This document shows, one piece after another, positions 1-5,839 of a DNA stretch of 5,839 nt; position 1 is the first letter of the stretch, and each line of letters starts with the position of its first letter. Made by a program: the position numbers and the translations under genes. A model generated the notes under the pieces. The model ran no database searches, was not told the origin of the DNA, and saw only the letters and a list, made by a program, of their open reading frames with translations. Source of the DNA: Thiotrichales bacterium (lineage in GTDB: Bacteria > Pseudomonadota > Gammaproteobacteria > J044); the NCBI GenBank assembly GCA_024762895.1, contig JANTGN010000171.1:1-5839 (forward strand), in the 5' to 3' direction.

Positions 1-671
1 TCCAGGTCACGCTCCAGGGTAAATCCCTGCGTATCAAGGGCCACGCTTTCAGAGGCAACCATCACTTCCCTGCCCTTCTTGGTCTCTCGATAACCATATA
101 CGACAGGGCGTATACCATGGGGATCCCTGAAGGCCAGAATCCCTACCCCTGCGATCATCGCCACGACACCATAGGCGCCCTTGCAACGGCGGTGTACGCC
201 GGAAACCGCTGCAAATACATCTTCCGGACTCACATCCAGTGCATCCTGGATCAGTAATTCATGGGCAAAGATATTGAGCAGTATTTCAGAATCAGAAGTG
301 GTGTTGATGTGGCGCCGATCCTGAAGAAATAACTCCTTCTTGAGCTCATGGGCATTGGTGAGGTTTCCGTTATGCCCCAGAACAATGCCAAATGGAGAAT
401 TCACATAAAAGGGCTGGGCCTCGGCTGAAGAGGATGAACCAGCAGTGGGATAGCGTACATGGCCTATACCCATGTTACCTTTCAGCTTCTTCATATGACG
501 GGTACGGAACACATCACGCACCAGACCATTGTCTTTTCGAAGCGACAGTTGCCCACCATCACAGGTCACGATACCTGCGGCATCCTGTCCACGGTGCTGC
601 AACACTGTCAGGGAATCATAAATGACCTGATTGACAGGCGATTTGCCAACGATACCAATAATCCCGCACAT
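1..671 (-). CDS. purF: Amidophosphoribosyltransferase, N-terminal part (3' end beyond window)
   Basis: PurF catalyses the first committed step of purine synthesis: it hydrolyses glutamine and uses the ammonia to turn PRPP into phosphoribosylamine, in the cytoplasm. About 223 codons are present; the frame is open to the window edge, so the C-terminal phosphoribosyltransferase domain is missing. The visible part is the class II glutamine amidotransferase (Ntn) domain. It begins MCGIIGIVG, with the nucleophile Cys2 directly after the initiator Met, so this is the E. coli-type enzyme without the propeptide seen in the Bacillus type. Further hallmarks are LQHRGQDAAGI (24-34), GHVRYPTAG (70-78), GHNGNLTN (99-106) and TSDSE (125-129), which supply the glutamine-binding Arg, Asn-Gly and Asp; RDPHGIRP lies near the end of the visible part. 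The start is fixed by the catalytic Cys and by a GGAGG 8 bases upstream. It follows cvpA by 27 bases, the classical cvpA-purF pair. I see no disruption in the visible part. Confidence 0.97.
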   Translation of the reverse strand, partial: MCGIIGIVGKSPVNQVIYDSLTVLQHRGQDAAGIVTCDGGQLSLRKDNGLVRDVFRTRHMKKLKGNMGIGHVRYPTAGSSSSAEAQPFYVNSPFGIVLGHNGNLTNAHELKKELFLQDRRHINTTSDSEILLNIFAHELLIQDALDVSPEDVFAAVSGVHRRCKGAYGVVAMIAGVGILAFRDPHGIRPVVYGYRETKKGREVMVASESVALDTQGFTLERDL

Positions 672-679
672 GGGGAAAA

Positions 680-684
680 CCTCC
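680..684 (-). promoter_or_regulatory. Shine-Dalgarno site of purF
   Basis: On the minus strand this reads GGAGG, 8 bases before the ATG of purF. It is the strongest ribosome binding site in the window and lies in the 27-base gap after cvpA. It supports independent, efficient initiation on purF and confirms the start that places Cys2 at the mature N-terminus. Confidence 0.8.
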
Positions 685-698
685 GCGTAGACGTTCGG

Positions 699-1187
699 TT
701 AAAAGGAAATTTCCTTTGCCAAACTGTCTGGTACGTATCCCTTCAACCAGATAGCCCCCTGTTCAAACTTCCCAATCATGAGGGACTTTTCCCAGGCCTT
801 TTCTTTAGGAAGGGTGGTTAAACCTGCAAGCAGGGTCAGAGCAACGACTAATATCACACCACGAACAATACCAAATACCACACCCAGTGCTCGATCCGTG
901 CCGGTCAACCCGGTCTTCTCCACCAGGCTGCTTATGAGAAAATTAACAATGCCACCCAGAATGACGGTGAGCACAAACAATCCGGCAAAGGCGACTGCAA
1001 TACGTGCTGTAGGACTGGAGATACTGTCTGGAAGCATGACCGCAAGACGAGTAGAAAAGGCCAGCGCCAACCAGAAGGCCAGTATCCAGGTGCCAAGCGA
1101 GATGGCCTCCTTGGTAAAACCACGGAATAGACTGATCACTGCTGAGATGGCGATAATGCCAATAATGACGAGATCTAACCAGTTCAT
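699..1187 (-). CDS. cvpA: CvpA family inner-membrane protein
   Basis: CvpA is a small inner-membrane protein named for its requirement in colicin V production in E. coli. Its molecular role is not settled; in several bacteria it is linked to envelope stress tolerance. The 162-residue product is the usual family length. Four hydrophobic segments can be read at about residues 4-20, 32-50, 63-85 and 103-123, followed by a short soluble tail. Family signatures are the N-terminal NWLD (2-5), RGFTKEAISLG (22-32) and TGTDRALGVVFGIVRG (95-110). The ATG start is preceded by a modest AAGGG (1194-1198) 6 bases upstream, and no longer in-frame alternative fits the family better. It sits between dedD (117-base gap) and purF (27-base gap), as in E. 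coli and many relatives. It is probably cotranscribed with purF, possibly from the candidate promoter in the upstream gap. Confidence 0.95.
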   Translation of the reverse strand: MNWLDLVIIGIIAISAVISLFRGFTKEAISLGTWILAFWLALAFSTRLAVMLPDSISSPTARIAVAFAGLFVLTVILGGIVNFLISSLVEKTGLTGTDRALGVVFGIVRGVILVVALTLLAGLTTLPKEKAWEKSLMIGKFEQGAIWLKGYVPDSLAKEISF

Positions 1188-1204
1188 GCAAGGCCCTTGT
1201 CAAA

Positions 1205-1241
1205 AAAGCGTAGTGTAACAGACCGCCGTCTATTGAGATAA
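1205..1241 (-). promoter_or_regulatory. Candidate sigma70 promoter for cvpA-purF
   Basis: The 117 bases between dedD and cvpA contain, on the minus strand, the extended -10 element TGTTACACT (1212-1220): TG, one base, then TACACT, which matches TATAAT at 4 of 6 positions. A weak -35, TTATCT (1236-1241), lies 18 bases upstream. Transcription would start near 1205, giving a leader of roughly 18 bases that just includes the AAGGG ribosome site of cvpA. That geometry is plausible, but the -35 is poor and no purine repressor-like palindrome overlaps it. The rest of the gap (1242-1304) shows no gene, and no stem-loop followed by a T-run that would terminate the upstream transcript. Confidence 0.4.
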
Positions 1242-1304
1242 GCCGTAAGTTCTAAACTCATGGGTAATTTCCAATGCCAGACCGAGGATTTTTAAGTGTC
1301 CCGG

Positions 1305-1886
1305 TTATTCCTTGACGATCTGTCCCTCAAGCTTCATCTTTTTATTCAGACGTTGTAACAGGCTCTCGGCCTCTTTCTGCTTCAGCACGGGCCCTACCTT
1401 GACCCGGGTCATTGCTTTTCCACCCGCTCGAGTGCTCTCAATATAGGCAGTAAACCCGGCCTTTCTCAGCTTGTCCCTGAGTGCCAGGGCATTACTGCGA
1501 TCACCAAAGCTACCCACCTGAATGACATACGTTGTCAGCCCGGGGCTCTTGGTCGGGGCCGGCTCTGGCTCGACTTTTACCGGCTTGGTGCTGGCCCTGG
1601 GCTTTTCCTGTACTGGGGGCTTGACTGGCTTTGGCTCTTTTTCTGGCCTGGGCTCTTCCTTGATCGGCTCAGACTCTGTGGCGACCACCTCTTCCTTGAC
1701 CGGTTCGGGCAAGGGCTCAACTTCTATCTGGCGCGGAAAATCATATCGCGGTTTTGGCGGCAGTCGCATCTCCAGACGATCCTTTTCCCTCATGCCTGCC
1801 CCATCCAGCAACATAGGTATAAAAATGACGCCCAGGGCAATCAGGACAATGGCTCCTGCCAATCTTTGCTTAACCGTAATTTCCAC
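1305..1886 (-). CDS. dedD: DedD-like SPOR-domain cell division protein
   Basis: DedD-type proteins are anchored in the inner membrane and use a periplasmic SPOR domain to bind peptidoglycan lacking stem peptides at the division septum. The 193-residue product (E. coli DedD is about 220) has a short cytoplasmic N-terminus, one membrane helix at about residues 8-27 ending in PMLLDG, a linker rich in Pro, Glu and Lys (about 42-115), and a C-terminal SPOR domain (117-193) that begins TTYVIQVGSFGDRSNA and contains TRVKVGP (160-166). The start is GTG, directly after the folC stop and in the same frame. It is the only start that leaves the usual few residues before the helix; the next candidate (TTG, residue 9) would cut into it. 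The ribosome site is weak (GAGAGA about 8-13 bases upstream), so translation is probably coupled to folC. The general domain call is firm; the symbol rests on position and layout. Confidence 0.9.
   Translation of the reverse strand: MEITVKQRLAGAIVLIALGVIFIPMLLDGAGMREKDRLEMRLPPKPRYDFPRQIEVEPLPEPVKEEVVATESEPIKEEPRPEKEPKPVKPPVQEKPRASTKPVKVEPEPAPTKSPGLTTYVIQVGSFGDRSNALALRDKLRKAGFTAYIESTRAGGKAMTRVKVGPVLKQKEAESLLQRLNKKMKLEGQIVKE
1653..1706 (-). repeat. Short imperfect direct repeat in the dedD linker
   Basis: Two 18-base copies at 1653-1670 and 1689-1706 differ at only two positions and are 36 bases (12 codons) apart. They encode EPIKEE (73-78) and EPVKEE (61-66) in the charged periplasmic linker. 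The spacing keeps frame, so the pair may be a remnant of duplication in a length-variable, low-complexity spacer, or simply biased composition. Confidence 0.5.
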
Positions 1887-3185
1887 TCAAATTTTCTCTC
1901 TGGAGGGCATTATTGATTGTTCATTATACGTTTTGGACAGGGCCTCGGCCACGGTATAAAAAGATCCAAAAATCACAATACGATCATTGGCCTGAGCCTG
2001 GGACCTGGCGGCTTCGCAGGCCTCCTGAATACTGCCATACTGACTGACCGGGACGGTCGTCCCAATTTCAGAAAGCTCCCGGGCCAGCCTGTCCGCCTCC
2101 AGCGCACGGGGAAGACGGGGCTGGGCCAGCAGCCAGGCATCAAAGCTCTGCTCTAATGGTTTTAGCATACACGCGACATCCTTATCCGCCATGACACCCA
2201 TCACGGCCAGTTGACGACCAGAGACGGGATGCGTAGATAAATAATCGGCCAGCACCCTGGTACTCTGTGGGTTATGAGCAACATCCACCAGCACCTCGGG
2301 GTTGGAATCAATCTGCGTCAGGCGTCCTATCACGGTGGCCGTCTTAAGTCCCAGGGCCAGGGCATCGTGACTTACAGGCAGCCTGTTCTGCAGTAATTCA
2401 GTCACCGCGATCACGCCCGCTGCATTCTGTAACTGGAAATCGCCTTTCAATCCCGGCATCGGCAGGTGCTGATGACGCGTTTGATCCGAAAACCAGGTCC
2501 ATTCCTGATCGATTTTATGGTATTGAAATTCCTGGCCCAGGCTACTCAGATCACTCCCCATCCTGTTTGCCTCTGACCCGACTGACTCAGGGGGGCGTGG
2601 ATCACTCACGACAGCGGGTTTTCCAGGTCGCATGATGCCGGCCTTTTCCACACCGATCTGCTCTCGATCAGAGCCTAGCCATTCGATATGATCCACATCG
2701 ATACTGGTAATCAGGGACAGATCAGGGTCAATGATATTGACGGCATCCAGGCGTCCGCCCAGGCCCACTTCGAGTAATAGTAGATCCAGTTCCTGTCTGG
2801 AAAACAGCTGTAGCGCGGCCAGGGTGCCAAACTCGAAATAACTGAGTGAGATATCACCACGAGCCTCGTCGATGATATCAAAGACCTCACATAAGGCCTC
2901 ATCACTCACCGGGGCACCCTGAATCTGGATACGTTCATTGTAGCGATGCACATGAGGCGAGGTGTACAAACCCACTCGATACCCCGCTGCTGTGTAGATG
3001 CTGTTTAGCATGGCCAGGGATGAGCCCTTGCCATTGGTACCCGCCACCGTGATCACGGTGGCCCTGGAACGGGTGAGTTGCAATCGCTCGGCAACCCTTT
3101 GCACGCGCTCAAGGCCCAGATCTATGGCCTTGGGATGAAGCCCCTCCTGCCACTGTAACCAGGCATCCAGGGTATTAAATCGCAT
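1887..3185 (-). CDS. folC: Bifunctional dihydrofolate synthase / folylpolyglutamate synthase
   Basis: FolC joins L-glutamate to dihydropteroate with ATP to make dihydrofolate, then extends reduced folates with further glutamates; it acts in the cytoplasm. The 432-residue length is typical. It has the Mur-ligase-like ATPase core: P-loop AGTNGKGS (48-55), TSPHVHRYNERI (75-86), EVGLGGRLDAVN (139-150), SIDVDHIEWLG (161-171) and EKAGI (180-184), whose Lys181 is the expected carbamylated metal-site lysine. The C-terminal domain carries DVAHNPQS (301-308) and GSFYTVAEAL (407-416). Dihydrofolate synthase activity in addition to polyglutamylation is inferred from the family in Proteobacteria. The ATG start fits the family N-terminus and follows the accD stop by 10 bases; the ribosome site is weak (CCAGG), consistent with coupling to accD. 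The TGA stop abuts the dedD GTG in the same frame. All key motifs are intact. Confidence 0.96.
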   Translation of the reverse strand: MRFNTLDAWLQWQEGLHPKAIDLGLERVQRVAERLQLTRSRATVITVAGTNGKGSSLAMLNSIYTAAGYRVGLYTSPHVHRYNERIQIQGAPVSDEALCEVFDIIDEARGDISLSYFEFGTLAALQLFSRQELDLLLLEVGLGGRLDAVNIIDPDLSLITSIDVDHIEWLGSDREQIGVEKAGIMRPGKPAVVSDPRPPESVGSEANRMGSDLSSLGQEFQYHKIDQEWTWFSDQTRHQHLPMPGLKGDFQLQNAAGVIAVTELLQNRLPVSHDALALGLKTATVIGRLTQIDSNPEVLVDVAHNPQSTRVLADYLSTHPVSGRQLAVMGVMADKDVACMLKPLEQSFDAWLLAQPRLPRALEADRLARELSEIGTTVPVSQYGSIQEACEAARSQAQANDRIVIFGSFYTVAEALSKTYNEQSIMPSREKI

Positions 3186-3195
3186 CGATGCCTGG

Positions 3196-4056
3196 CTAAG
3201 GCGCAGCCTTACGCTGCATCATGGTAAGTACGTTGGCCAGCTTATCCCGCATTTCACGGCGATCCACGATCATGTCGACGGCACCATGATCCAATAAAAA
3301 CTCACTGCGCTGAAAGCCCTCGGGCAGGGTTTCACGCACCGTTTGCTCAATAACACGGGGACCCGCAAAACCAATCAGGGCCTTTGGCTCGGCAACATTG
3401 ATATCACCCAGCATGGCGAGGCTGGCAGATACCCCGCCCATGGTTGGATCGGTCATGACGGAGATGAAAGGGATACCCCGTCGTGAGAGTTTGGCAAGAG
3501 CCGCACTAGTCTTTGACATCTGCATCAGGGAAAACAGGGCCTCCTGCATTCGAGCACCGCCACTGGCTGAAAAACAGACCAGGGGAATGCCATCCTGCAG
3601 GCAGGTGTTCACCGCCCGGATAAAACGCTCACCAACCACAGACCCCATCGAGCCGCCCATGAAGCGAAAATCAAAGGCCGCGGCGACCAGAGGCAGACCC
3701 TTGACCTGCCCTCTCATGACAATCAGTGCATCCTGTTCACCGGTACTCTTCTGGGATGCCACCAGACGGTCCTTATACTTTTTACTATCCTTAAACTTGA
3801 GGGCATCGACCGGTTCGACCTCGGCTGCAATCTCAATTCTGGGCTCTTCATCCAGAAAGGTCTCAAGACGCCTGCGACCACCAATACGCATGTGATGACT
3901 ACACTTGGGACAGACCTCAAGATTACGCTCCAGTTCTGAACGATAGAGCACGGCATTGCAGGAATCACACTTGATCCATACACCCTCGGGAACCGCCCGT
4001 TTGCCGGTGGCATCGGTACGGATCTTCGATGGCATCAGTTTTTCAAACCAGCTCAT
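3196..4056 (-). CDS. accD: Acetyl-CoA carboxylase carboxyltransferase subunit beta
   Basis: AccD pairs with AccA to form the carboxyltransferase that moves the carboxyl group from biotin on AccB to acetyl-CoA, giving malonyl-CoA for fatty acid synthesis. The 286-residue product is slightly shorter than the E. coli protein (about 304), mainly at the C-terminus. The N-terminal zinc ribbon is intact, with cysteines at 30, 33, 49 and 52 (Cx2Cx15Cx2C). The crotonase-like carboxyltransferase core follows, with FMGGSMGSVVGE (132-143), SASGGARMQE (163-172), PTMGGVSAS (204-212) and GFAGPRVIEQT (229-239). The start MSWFEKL matches the family and has a GAGG (4065-4068) 8 bases upstream. It follows trpA by 17 bases and precedes folC by 10; accD-folC adjacency is widespread in Proteobacteria. 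AccA, AccB and AccC are not in the window. Confidence 0.97.
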   Translation of the reverse strand: MSWFEKLMPSKIRTDATGKRAVPEGVWIKCDSCNAVLYRSELERNLEVCPKCSHHMRIGGRRRLETFLDEEPRIEIAAEVEPVDALKFKDSKKYKDRLVASQKSTGEQDALIVMRGQVKGLPLVAAAFDFRFMGGSMGSVVGERFIRAVNTCLQDGIPLVCFSASGGARMQEALFSLMQMSKTSAALAKLSRRGIPFISVMTDPTMGGVSASLAMLGDINVAEPKALIGFAGPRVIEQTVRETLPEGFQRSEFLLDHGAVDMIVDRREMRDKLANVLTMMQRKAAP

Positions 4057-4064
4057 GAAGTAAT

Positions 4065-4068
4065 CCTC
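4065..4068 (-). promoter_or_regulatory. Shine-Dalgarno site of accD
   Basis: The minus strand reads GAGG within AAGAGGA, 8 bases before the accD ATG. It fills most of the 17-base gap after the trpA stop and supports the chosen start. Confidence 0.65.
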
Positions 4069-4073
4069 TTATG

Positions 4074-4883
4074 CTATGTGCTCGAATCCATTGCCTCACG
4101 CATGGAAGCAAGGAGGTCTACGATTTCCTGTGTAAACTGCTCAGGTTCGGTCACATGTTCTGCAATTCGATTCACTATGGCACTGCCGACGACGACGGCA
4201 TCAGCTACCTGGGACACCTTGGCCGCCGATTCGGCATCCTTTATCCCAAACCCAACCCCAACGGGTGTCGACGCATATTTTCTGATCACATCCAGCCTGG
4301 CGGCAACGGCATCTATATCCAGACTACTGGAACCCGTCACACCCTTTAACGAGACATAATAAACAAATCCGCTGCCCACATCGCAGATCTGTTTCACACG
4401 TGGCTCAACCGTAGTAGGAGCCAGCAGGAATATGGGATCAATATCCGCTGCCTTGAATATAGGCAGGATATCATGTCCTTCCTCCGGAGGCAGATCGACT
4501 GTCAACACGCCATCCACACCGGCCTGGGCTGCCTTATTGGCAAACTCCTGATAGCCAATTACCTCGATGGGATTCATATAGCCCATCAGGATCACAGGGG
4601 TATTGTTATCCTGTTGTCTGAATTCAGCGACCATACCCAGCACATCAACCAGACTGACATGATGCTCCAGGGCACGCTCGCAGGCCTCCTGGATCACGGG
4701 ACCATCCGCCATCGGGTCAGAAAAGGGGACCCCGAGTTCGAGCAAATTGGCGCCGGCCCTGACCATCGCATGCATCAGGGGAACCGTGACACTCGGATTC
4801 GGATCGCCCGCAGTAATATAAGGAATCAGGGCCTTCTTACCCTCTGCCTTCAGATCGGCAAAACGTTGTTCTATGCGACTCAT
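4074..4883 (-). CDS. trpA: Tryptophan synthase alpha subunit
   Basis: TrpA cleaves indole-3-glycerol phosphate to indole and glyceraldehyde 3-phosphate; indole is channelled to TrpB in the cytoplasmic alpha2-beta2 complex. The 269-residue product has the normal length and the TIM-barrel pattern. The signature LLELGVPFSDPMADGP (47-62) holds the catalytic Glu49 and Asp60. GYMNP (101-105), VDLPPEE (129-135) and the mobile loop KGVTG (180-184) with Thr183 are present, as is the phosphate-binding GVGFGI (209-214) with VVGSAIV (231-237). The ATG overlaps the trpB stop by 4 bases (ATGA at 4880-4883), and a GAAGG (4893-4897) lies about 10 bases upstream, so translation is probably coupled to trpB for equal subunit output. 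All catalytic residues are intact. Confidence 0.97.
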   Translation of the reverse strand: MSRIEQRFADLKAEGKKALIPYITAGDPNPSVTVPLMHAMVRAGANLLELGVPFSDPMADGPVIQEACERALEHHVSLVDVLGMVAEFRQQDNNTPVILMGYMNPIEVIGYQEFANKAAQAGVDGVLTVDLPPEEGHDILPIFKAADIDPIFLLAPTTVEPRVKQICDVGSGFVYYVSLKGVTGSSSLDIDAVAARLDVIRKYASTPVGVGFGIKDAESAAKVSQVADAVVVGSAIVNRIAEHVTEPEQFTQEIVDLLASMREAMDSST

Positions 4884-5839
4884 AATGTAATGCCTTCCAG
4901 ACGGGCGACGGTATTGATGTCCTTATCTCCTCGCCCGGATAGATTCACCAGTAAATGATTGTCCCTGGAGAGCTCAGGGGCCAGCTTCATGGCGTAAGCC
5001 AGTGCATGACTGCTTTCCAGTGCCGGAATAATCCCCTCGGTGCGCGTCAGGGCATGAAAGGCCGCCATTGCCTCCTCATCCGTCACCGCTACATAGTTGG
5101 CCCGTCCAGTATCCTTCAGCCAGGCATGCTCAGGCCCTACCCCCGGATAATCCAGGCCCGCAGACACGGAGTGTGTCTCAATAATCTGGCCATCGGCACT
5201 CTCCATCAGGTAGGTACGATTACCGTGCAGAACACCCGGCTTGCCTGCGCACAGGGGAGCTGCATGGCGTCCGGTCTCAAGACCATAACCAGCGGCCTCT
5301 ACCCCATAGATAGCCACCTCCTCATCACCAAGGAAGGGATGGAACAAACCGATGGCGTTGGACCCCCCACCGACACAGGCTATCAGGGCATCAGGTAGCC
5401 TGCCCGTCAGGTCCTGCATCTGGCGGCGCGCTTCACGACCAATCACGGTCTGAAAGTCCCGCACCATGGCTGGATAGGGGTGGGGTCCGGCTACGGTGCC
5501 AATAATATAAAAGGTGTCATCGACATTGGTCACCCAGTCCCGCATGGCTTCATTCAGGGCATCCTTGAGGGTACGTGAACCGGATGTAACCGGTACCACC
5601 TCAGCACCCAGGAGCTTCATGCGATAGACATTGGGTGCCTGGCGTTCGATATCTTCAGCCCCCATATAAACCACGCATTCCAGCCCCAGTCGGGCCGCTA
5701 CCGTCGCAGAGGCCACACCATGCTGGCCGGCCCCCGTCTCGGCAATAATGCGCTTCTTGCCCATACGTTTTGCCAGCAGGGCCTGACCGATCGTGTTGTT
5801 GATCTTGTGCGCACCGGTATGATTCAGGTCTTCTCGTTT
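4880..5839 (-). CDS. trpB: Tryptophan synthase beta subunit, 5' end beyond window
   Basis: TrpB is the PLP enzyme that condenses indole with L-serine to give tryptophan. The visible 319 codons are open to the window edge; comparison with the E. coli protein (397 residues) suggests about 75 N-terminal residues are missing. The methionine at 5762-5764 is internal: the 25 codons before it encode the conserved KREDLNHTGAHKINN stretch, including the PLP-binding Lys (codon 5804-5806). Other hallmarks, numbered from the window edge, are AETGAGQHG (33-41) with the catalytic Glu34, the phosphate-cup GGGSNAIG (157-164), SAGLDYPGVGPEH (226-238), EGIIPALESSHA (268-279) and LSGRGDKD (300-307), whose Ser contacts the PLP ring nitrogen in the family. 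It overlaps trpA by 4 bases. No sign of damage. Confidence 0.97.
   Translation of the reverse strand, partial: KREDLNHTGAHKINNTIGQALLAKRMGKKRIIAETGAGQHGVASATVAARLGLECVVYMGAEDIERQAPNVYRMKLLGAEVVPVTSGSRTLKDALNEAMRDWVTNVDDTFYIIGTVAGPHPYPAMVRDFQTVIGREARRQMQDLTGRLPDALIACVGGGSNAIGLFHPFLGDEEVAIYGVEAAGYGLETGRHAAPLCAGKPGVLHGNRTYLMESADGQIIETHSVSAGLDYPGVGPEHAWLKDTGRANYVAVTDEEAMAAFHALTRTEGIIPALESSHALAYAMKLAPELSRDNHLLVNLSGRGDKDINTVARLEGITL

Noticed and set aside
392..821. Two overlapping plus-strand frames opposite the start of purF and the end of cvpA
   Set aside because: The minus strand here encodes the PurF glutaminase domain with its catalytic Cys; the plus-strand translations are unrecognisable shadows.
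1189..1199. Palindrome CAAGGCCCTTG over the cvpA ribosome site, considered as a purine repressor operator
   Set aside because: It is an odd-centred 5+1+5 palindrome and lacks the central CG and flanks of the known PurR site; it more likely arises by chance around AAGGG.
778..1218. A 146-codon plus-strand open frame opposite cvpA
   Set aside because: It is antisense to a clear CvpA, has no recognisable family features and its composition is typical of a reverse-frame shadow of a hydrophobic protein.
1201..1230. A T-run (minus strand) after GACGGCGGTC, considered as a terminator of the dedD transcript
   Set aside because: The only stem is three base pairs and it is not adjacent to the T-run, so it does not form a credible intrinsic terminator.
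1522..1959. A 145-codon plus-strand open frame rich in Gly and Ser
   Set aside because: The Gly/Ser richness mirrors the Pro/Glu/Lys linker codons of dedD on the other strand; no independent evidence for a gene.
3182..3191. Perfect 10-base palindrome GCATCGATGC over the folC start
   Set aside because: It is short, lies on the start codon, and has no repeat elsewhere that I noticed; chance is sufficient.
3398..3895. A 165-codon plus-strand open frame opposite accD
   Set aside because: It lies wholly antisense to accD, whose protein is intact and conserved, and its translation is Arg/Ser/Pro-rich with no recognisable domain; it is a frame shadow.
4473..4958. A 161-codon plus-strand open frame across the trpA/trpB junction
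   Set aside because: It is antisense to two intact, conserved genes and shows no domain or credible ribosome site.
5762..5764. The ATG as start of trpB
   Set aside because: The frame continues upstream to the window edge and encodes the conserved PLP-lysine motif, so this Met is internal.

Overview
This window looks like an ordinary, well-packed stretch of proteobacterial chromosome. Seven protein-coding genes lie on the minus strand and none on the plus strand. In the direction of transcription (high to low coordinates) they are trpB (5' end cut off by the window edge), trpA, accD, folC, dedD, cvpA and purF (3' end cut off). This order is a known arrangement in many Gammaproteobacteria and Betaproteobacteria. 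The protein sequences (E. coli-type PurF with Cys directly after Met, a DedD-type SPOR protein, a zinc-finger AccD) fit that placement. I favour a gammaproteobacterium outside the enterics, but cannot exclude a betaproteobacterium from sequence alone.

Layout. Positions 5839 to 4074 hold the two tryptophan synthase subunits, which overlap by 4 bases (ATGA). After 17 bases comes accD (4056-3196), the beta subunit of acetyl-CoA carboxyltransferase. After 10 bases comes folC (3185-1887), the dihydrofolate/folylpolyglutamate synthase. Its TGA stop is followed at once, in the same reading frame, by the GTG start of dedD (1886-1305), an inner-membrane SPOR-domain protein. The only sizeable gap is the 117 bases from 1188 to 1304, which contains a plausible extended -10 promoter. 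It is followed by cvpA (1187-699), a four-helix membrane protein, and, after 27 bases, by purF (671 to the window edge), the first enzyme of purine synthesis.

How the genes fit together. The tight spacing from trpB to dedD suggests one transcript joining the last step of tryptophan synthesis, the first committed step of fatty acid synthesis, folate polyglutamylation and a cell-division envelope protein. The cvpA-purF pair may be read from that transcript and also from its own promoter. The link from folC to purF is metabolically sensible because purine synthesis consumes formyl-folate. No mobile element, CRISPR array, tRNA, rRNA, phage gene or unknown gene was seen. I found no previously undescribed system here. 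The most unusual detail is the single-stop-codon, in-frame folC/dedD junction.
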